DNA of 64,000 nt from Streptomyces sp. NBC_01571 (GTDB lineage: Bacteria > Actinomycetota > Actinomycetes > Streptomycetales > Streptomycetaceae). The notes beneath the pieces are model-generated. The model had not been told where the DNA came from. It did no database searches and saw only the letters and a list, made by a program, of their open reading frames with translations. Positions within the stretch are counted from its first letter, which is position 1; each line of letters opens with the position of its first letter. The DNA is taken from assembly GCF_026339875.1 (NCBI RefSeq), contig NZ_JAPEPZ010000001.1, forward strand, positions 3,038,001-3,102,000. Reading direction: 5' to 3'. This document shows positions 59,928 through 64,000 of this stretch, piece after piece. A program made the position numbers and the translations under genes.

Positions 59928-61958
59928 TCAGCGGTTCCACGAGCGGCGGGCCGCCGCGACCTGGGAGAGCACCTGCTGGAGCACCTGACTGCCCGGCGGG
60001 ACTAGCGCGGGCTCGTACACCCAGGCGTGACCGACCCACGGGTCGGCGAGGTGGTCGTCGGGCACCGGCGTGAGGCGCAGCAGCCCACGCCACAAAGGGT
60101 CCAGCAGAGGGCCGTAGCCGGCGGCGTCCTCCCGGTCGGCCACCAGCATCAGATGCACGCCGACGGCCGGCCCCTCGTCCGCGAGATAACGCAGCTGGGT
60201 CACGGCGCGGTCGTCGAAGCCGTGCGGGAAGTCGTTGACGATCAGCAACTGCTCCGCGGTGTCGAGGCCGGGCGGCAACGAGTCGGCGGCTCCGCCGCGC
60301 ACCGCCATCTGCACCAGGTCCACCCGCTGGGTGAGCCGGGTCAGGACGTCGGCCACACCCGTGGCGCCCGCGGCGGGTGGACCGTCCAGCACCCCGGAGC
60401 GCACCAGCGGCGCGAGCGACGGGGCCGCGGAACCGGCCGGGTCGATGACGTGCACGGTGAACTCGCCCGCGGGATGGACGGCGAGCAGCCGCGCGGCGTT
60501 CGCCACCGCCGTGTCCATCGCGAGCCGGCGCAGTTCGTCGGAGTCGGCGAGCGAGTCCTCCAGAGTGGCTCGTCCGCTGTCGATCCACAGACCGCGCTCC
60601 AGCGGCAGCCGGACCAGCATCGGAATGCTCAGCTCCTCGCTCTCCGGCAGGTGGAGGTCGCCGAGGCGCACGGCCATGGGGATCTCCATGGGCACCCGGT
60701 AGCCGTGCCAGACCGGGTTGTCCCAGCGTGCGTACGCCGCGGGCAGCGCGGGCTCGACGACGTCGGCCTCGGCGGCGAGCTGGGCGAGGTCCCGGTCGAG
60801 CGCCGCGCGGGCCTGGTCGACCAGGTCGGCGTGCTTCGCCTGGGCGGCCTCGCGGGCGGCCTCGCTCTGCCCGCCGATCCGGCTGCGCGGGTCGGACAGG
60901 GCCTTGTCGAGCTCCTGCTCCATGCGCGAGTCGGCGAAGTCGACGGCACTGCGGTAGGCGGCCGTGCTGCGGGCCAGGTCCTCGAACATCCCCCACACCT
61001 GGTTGTAGAGGCGCTCCTCCATGGACCAGCCGGTCGCGTCGCCCGCGACGGGCCGCGCGGGCTGTCCGGGCGGGGCCGGCGGCGCGGTCGGCGGGGGCGG
61101 GGGCGGCGCCGAGGTCCGCCGGCCGGGGTGGCTGTAGTCGACCGGGCCGGTGGTGGGTCCGGAGGGCTGCGCGACCGCGGAGGGATCGGGCTGTGCGGTG
61201 CCGCCCTGGTATCCCGGCTGCGGCACGGTGACTCCCTGACCACCGGGCGTGTCGTACGGGGACGAGGACGGGGTCTGGAGCGGCGGTACGGTCCCGGAGG
61301 CGCCCTGCGGTCCGGCGTACGGCTGATCCGGTCCCGGCGCCGAGGCGGCCGCGTGTCGTGAGCGGTCCGCGTCCGGCGTACGGGGCGGGGGCGCCGGCAC
61401 CGAGCGGGCCAGCCCCTGTGCCACCGCCTCGTTGATGCTGTCCGCGAGCCGGCGGGCCTCGGGCAGCCCCTGGTCGGTGAGGAGTTCGGCGAGGCCGCCC
61501 GCGTATCCCTGGCCGACCGCGCGCACCTTCCAGGCGCCTTGTCTGCGGTAGAGCTCGAGGGCGACGACGGCCGACTCGGTGTCCAGGCCGGTGATGGTGT
61601 AGCTGGCGACCTCGGAGCCGTCGAGTCCGGTCACGGCGACGAAGGGGGCGGCCACGGCTCCGAACCGGACCGGGCCCACGCCGGCCGGCAGCGCGAGCAG
61701 CACGCTGACCCGGTGCACGGTCCCTGGCAGGGCGTCGAGATCGAACGCGAGACGGTGGTCCGCCGCCGCCTGCTTGGAGACCTCAAGCCCGGGAAGAGTG
61801 GGGGCGCCCGGGTGCGCCACCCATTCGGCGCCCCGGACCCTGCCCTGCTCGTCACTGAGCGTGGCCCCGGCCACGACCGGCCGGCCGGCCGATACACGGA
61901 CCTCAAGACGGACCTGGGAGAGCGGGTGGTTCTGCCCCCGGACCAGCTCGGCCGTCAT
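59928..61958 (-). CDS. TerD domain protein fused to an ATPase-like C-terminal domain
   Basis: A 676-residue protein. Residues 1-190 form a TerD-like calcium-binding stress domain; 190-330 is a Pro/Gly/Gln-rich linker (with PPPPPPTAPPAPPG); and 330-676 is an FtsK/EssC-like domain with coiled-coil and LLIVNDFPHGFDDRAVTQLR near residue 580, but no Walker A is visible. TerD-family proteins act in tellurite resistance and stress. ATG at 61958. It is 43 bases downstream of the small terD gene, same strand. Confidence 0.85.
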   Translation of the reverse strand: MTAELVRGQNHPLSQVRLEVRVSAGRPVVAGATLSDEQGRVRGAEWVAHPGAPTLPGLEVSKQAAADHRLAFDLDALPGTVHRVSVLLALPAGVGPVRFGAVAAPFVAVTGLDGSEVASYTITGLDTESAVVALELYRRQGAWKVRAVGQGYAGGLAELLTDQGLPEARRLADSINEAVAQGLARSVPAPPPRTPDADRSRHAAASAPGPDQPYAGPQGASGTVPPLQTPSSSPYDTPGGQGVTVPQPGYQGGTAQPDPSAVAQPSGPTTGPVDYSHPGRRTSAPPPPPPTAPPAPPGQPARPVAGDATGWSMEERLYNQVWGMFEDLARSTAAYRSAVDFADSRMEQELDKALSDPRSRIGGQSEAAREAAQAKHADLVDQARAALDRDLAQLAAEADVVEPALPAAYARWDNPVWHGYRVPMEIPMAVRLGDLHLPESEELSIPMLVRLPLERGLWIDSGRATLEDSLADSDELRRLAMDTAVANAARLLAVHPAGEFTVHVIDPAGSAAPSLAPLVRSGVLDGPPAAGATGVADVLTRLTQRVDLVQMAVRGGAADSLPPGLDTAEQLLIVNDFPHGFDDRAVTQLRYLADEGPAVGVHLMLVADREDAAGYGPLLDPLWRGLLRLTPVPDDHLADPWVGHAWVYEPALVPPGSQVLQQVLSQVAAARRSWNR

Positions 61959-62001
61959 CGCCTTGTCCCCCTGTGTCGCTTCGTGCCTACGGTCGGGCTG
62001 C

Positions 62002-62580
62002 CTACAGGTGCGGCAGGATCGCGGGCATCAGGTCCTGGAAGGTACGGCCGTTGGCCGGGGTGCCGAGAGCCGTCATCTGCCAGCCCTGGCCGGAGCGGTG
62101 CACCTTCGCCATGATCTGGGCGGTGTACTGGCCGCCGCCCGCGAGCGTGTAGCGGGCGAGCTCCTGGCCGTTGGTCTCGTCGACCAGACGGCAGAACGCG
62201 TTCTGCACCTCCTGGAACGTCTGGCCCGTGAAGGAGTTCACGGTGAAGACGATCTGGTCGATGTGGACCGGGAGGCGCTGCAGATCGACGAGGATCGCTT
62301 CGTCGTCCCCGCCCTGGCCCACTCCGCCGACCACATTGTCACCGGTGTGCCGCACGGAGCCGTCGTCGCTGACGAGGTGACGGAAGAACACCACGTCGAC
62401 GGGCTGCTTGTCCGCGAACAGCACGGCGGAGGCGTCGAGGTCGATCTCCCTGGTGCGCGAGCCGAACAGGCCGCGCCGGGGTGCCGCCTGCCAGCCGAGC
62501 CCCATGCGCACCGCGGTCAGGGTGCCCCCGTCGTTCTTCTGCAGACTGATGGCCTGACCCTTGGTCATGTTGACCGTCAC
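62002..62580 (-). CDS. TerD-family stress protein
   Basis: A 192-residue TerD/CABP-family protein. Typical pieces are MTKGQAISLQKNDGGTLTAVRMGLGWQ, the metal-binding EIDLDASAVLFADKQ near residue 45, HTGDNVVGGVGQGGDDEAILVDLQRLP near 77 and FCRLVDETNGQELARY near 130. GTG at 62580 follows GAGGGGA; the inner ATG at 62568 is an alternative. Ter proteins and the nearby TerC suggest a local ter-type stress group. Confidence 0.93.
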   Translation of the reverse strand: MTVNMTKGQAISLQKNDGGTLTAVRMGLGWQAAPRRGLFGSRTREIDLDASAVLFADKQPVDVVFFRHLVSDDGSVRHTGDNVVGGVGQGGDDEAILVDLQRLPVHIDQIVFTVNSFTGQTFQEVQNAFCRLVDETNGQELARYTLAGGGQYTAQIMAKVHRSGQGWQMTALGTPANGRTFQDLMPAILPHL

Positions 62581-62739
62581 GCGCTGATCCCCTCTCGGAC
62601 TGTCCCCTGTTGCCGCGGAATCCGCGGATGACCAGAACCCTACGCAGCGCCACCGACAGTGCCGAACCCCGCGGCGCGCTTTGTGTCGGTCTTGCAACAC
62701 AGCGCGTATCCGCCGAGGTCCGACGCGGTCGAAGGGGCG

Positions 62740-64000
62740 TCAGGCCAGGCCCGCCTCCCTCATCTGACGCAGTTCCTTCTTCATCTCCGACACCTCGTCG
62801 CGCAGTCGGGCCGCGATCTCGAACTGGAGGTCCGCCGCGGCGGCCCGCATGCGGTCCGTCATCTCCTCGATCTGCCCGGCGAGCTCGGCCGCGGGGCGGT
62901 CGGTCGGGGTCTTCGCGGCACTCTTGGCGGACTTGGCCGCCTTGCCACCGAGCGAGGGCACCGGGGCCTTGGCTCCCTTGCCGTCCTTCGCCTTGCGGTA
63001 GCCCGAGCCGAGCAGCTGCTCCGTGTCGACGTCCTCGCGGGCGATCTGCGCCACGATGTCGTTGATCTTCTTGCGGAGGGGCTGCGGGTCGAGGCCCCTC
63101 TCCTCGTTGTACGCGACCTGCTTCTCGCGGCGCCGGTTGGTCTCGTCGATGGCCTTCTCCATCGCCGGGGTGATCCGGTCGGCGTACATGTGGACCTGGC
63201 CGGAGACGTTGCGCGCCGCGCGGCCGATGGTCTGGATCAGGGAGGTGCCCGAGCGCAGGAAGCCCTCCTTGTCGGCGTCGAGGATCGACACCAGGGACAC
63301 CTCGGGCAGGTCGAGGCCCTCTCGCAGCAGGTTGATGCCGACCAGGACGTCGAACTCGCCCGCGCGCAGCTCGCGCAGCAGCTCGACCCGGCGCAGGGTG
63401 TCGACGTCGCTGTGCAGATAGCGCACCTGGATGCCGAGTTCCAGGAAGTAGTCGGTGAGGTCCTCGGCCATCTTCTTGGTGAGTGTGGTGACCAGAACGC
63501 GTTCGTCCTTCTCGGTGCGCTTGCGGATCTCGTGCACCAGGTCGTCGATCTGGCCCTCGGTGGGCTTGACGACGACCTCGGGGTCGATCAGGCCGGTGGG
63601 CCGGATGATCTGCTCCACGTAGCCGTCCGCGCGGGAGAGCTCGTACTTGCCCGGGGTCGCCGACAGATAGACGGTCTGTCCGATGCGCTCCTGGAACTCC
63701 TCCCACTTCAGGGGGCGGTTGTCCAGGGCGGAGGGCAGCCGGAAGCCGTGGTCGACGAGCGTGCGCTTGCGGGAGGCGTCGCCTTCGTACATGGCACCGA
63801 TCTGCGGCACCGTGTTGTGCGACTCGTCGATGACGAGCAGGAAGTCGTCCGGGAAGTAGTCGATGAGCGTGTTCGGCGGGGAACCGGGCTCACGTCCGTC
63901 GAAGTGCATCGAGTAGTTCTCCACGCCGGAGCACGAGCCGATCTGGCGCAGCATCTCGAGGTCGTACGTGGTGCGCATGCGCAGCCGCTGGGCTTCCAGG
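62740..64000 (-). CDS. uvrB: Excinuclease ABC subunit B (partial, N-terminus cut by window edge)
   Basis: The visible 419 residues are the C-terminal three-fifths of UvrB, the damage-verifying helicase. Motifs include [19 protein letters not shown] (Walker B region), [38 protein letters not shown] (motif VI) and the C-terminal UVR domain [20 protein letters not shown] that contacts UvrC. The family length is near 700, so about 300 residues with the Walker A lie beyond the window. Confidence 0.97.
   Translation of the reverse strand, partial: LEAQRLRMRTTYDLEMLRQIGSCSGVENYSMHFDGREPGSPPNTLIDYFPDDFLLVIDESHNTVPQIGAMYEGDASRKRTLVDHGFRLPSALDNRPLKWEEFQERIGQTVYLSATPGKYELSRADGYVEQIIRPTGLIDPEVVVKPTEGQIDDLVHEIRKRTEKDERVLVTTLTKKMAEDLTDYFLELGIQVRYLHSDVDTLRRVELLRELRAGEFDVLVGINLLREGLDLPEVSLVSILDADKEGFLRSGTSLIQTIGRAARNVSGQVHMYADRITPAMEKAIDETNRRREKQVAYNEERGLDPQPLRKKINDIVAQIAREDVDTEQLLGSGYRKAKDGKGAKAPVPSLGGKAAKSAKSAAKTPTDRPAAELAGQIEEMTDRMRAAAADLQFEIAARLRDEVSEMKKELRQMREAGLA

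Overview
The window is a 64-kb piece of a high-GC actinobacterial chromosome, almost certainly Streptomyces. Supporting signs are the strong G/C bias at third codon positions, frequent GTG starts, ATGA and GTGA stop/start overlaps, probable leaderless promoters, and gene content including WhiA, an RbpA-family protein, OpcA, and the order tkt-tal-zwf-opcA-pgl-pgi. Both ends are cut inside genes: sufB on the left and uvrB on the right.

Layout. 1-2.1 kb: the start of the suf Fe-S assembly operon (sufR-sufB, leftward) with a SufR-type operator. 2.2-9 kb: an AAC(3)-family acetyltransferase, an ABC exporter pair, heme A synthase ctaA, an amidohydrolase, a small conserved protein and heme O synthase ctaB. 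9.3-17.8 kb: the pentose-phosphate operon tkt-tal-zwf-opcA-pgl, with convergent pgi. 17.8-24 kb: an MFS exporter, a 0.7-kb non-coding stretch with short repeats, an RbpA-family gene, secG, and the triose block tpiA-pgk and gap. 24-32.2 kb: a secreted zinc carboxypeptidase and the overlapping uvrC-rapZ-yvcK-whiA operon. 32.8-39.6 kb: an XRE-like regulator, a Rieske lipoprotein, an autoregulated LacI/sugar-kinase pair and uvrA. 39.8-41.2 kb: a mycothiol-dependent isomerase-family protein and an MBL-fold hydrolase.

About 41.0-52.2 kb is accessory DNA that I interpret as an integrative element inserted in the 3' part of the MBL-fold hydrolase gene. The intact gene ends in one version of the C-terminus. 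A second, divergent copy of the same C-terminus, without the rest of the gene, lies 11.2 kb away, directly beside a small serine recombinase gene. The element carries a 54-aa membrane protein, a winged-helix protein, a CxxC protein, remnants of a Tn3-family transposase, a sulfatase-modifying-like enzyme and a resolvase, an APH-like kinase, and a complete five-gene cassette: ECF sigma factor, zinc-finger membrane anti-sigma factor, ABC ATPase and two membrane proteins. The cassette has an apparent ECF-type autoregulatory promoter and its own terminator. It and the element are the least ordinary part of the window.

52.7-64 kb: a polar amino-acid-type ABC importer, aroQ, an MHS-family symporter, a CaCA cation/proton exchanger, a TerC-family protein with a probable yybP-ykoY manganese riboswitch, two TerD-family proteins (one fused to an ATPase-like domain) and the C-terminal part of uvrB. 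All three excinuclease subunit genes therefore lie in this window, in three separate transcription units.
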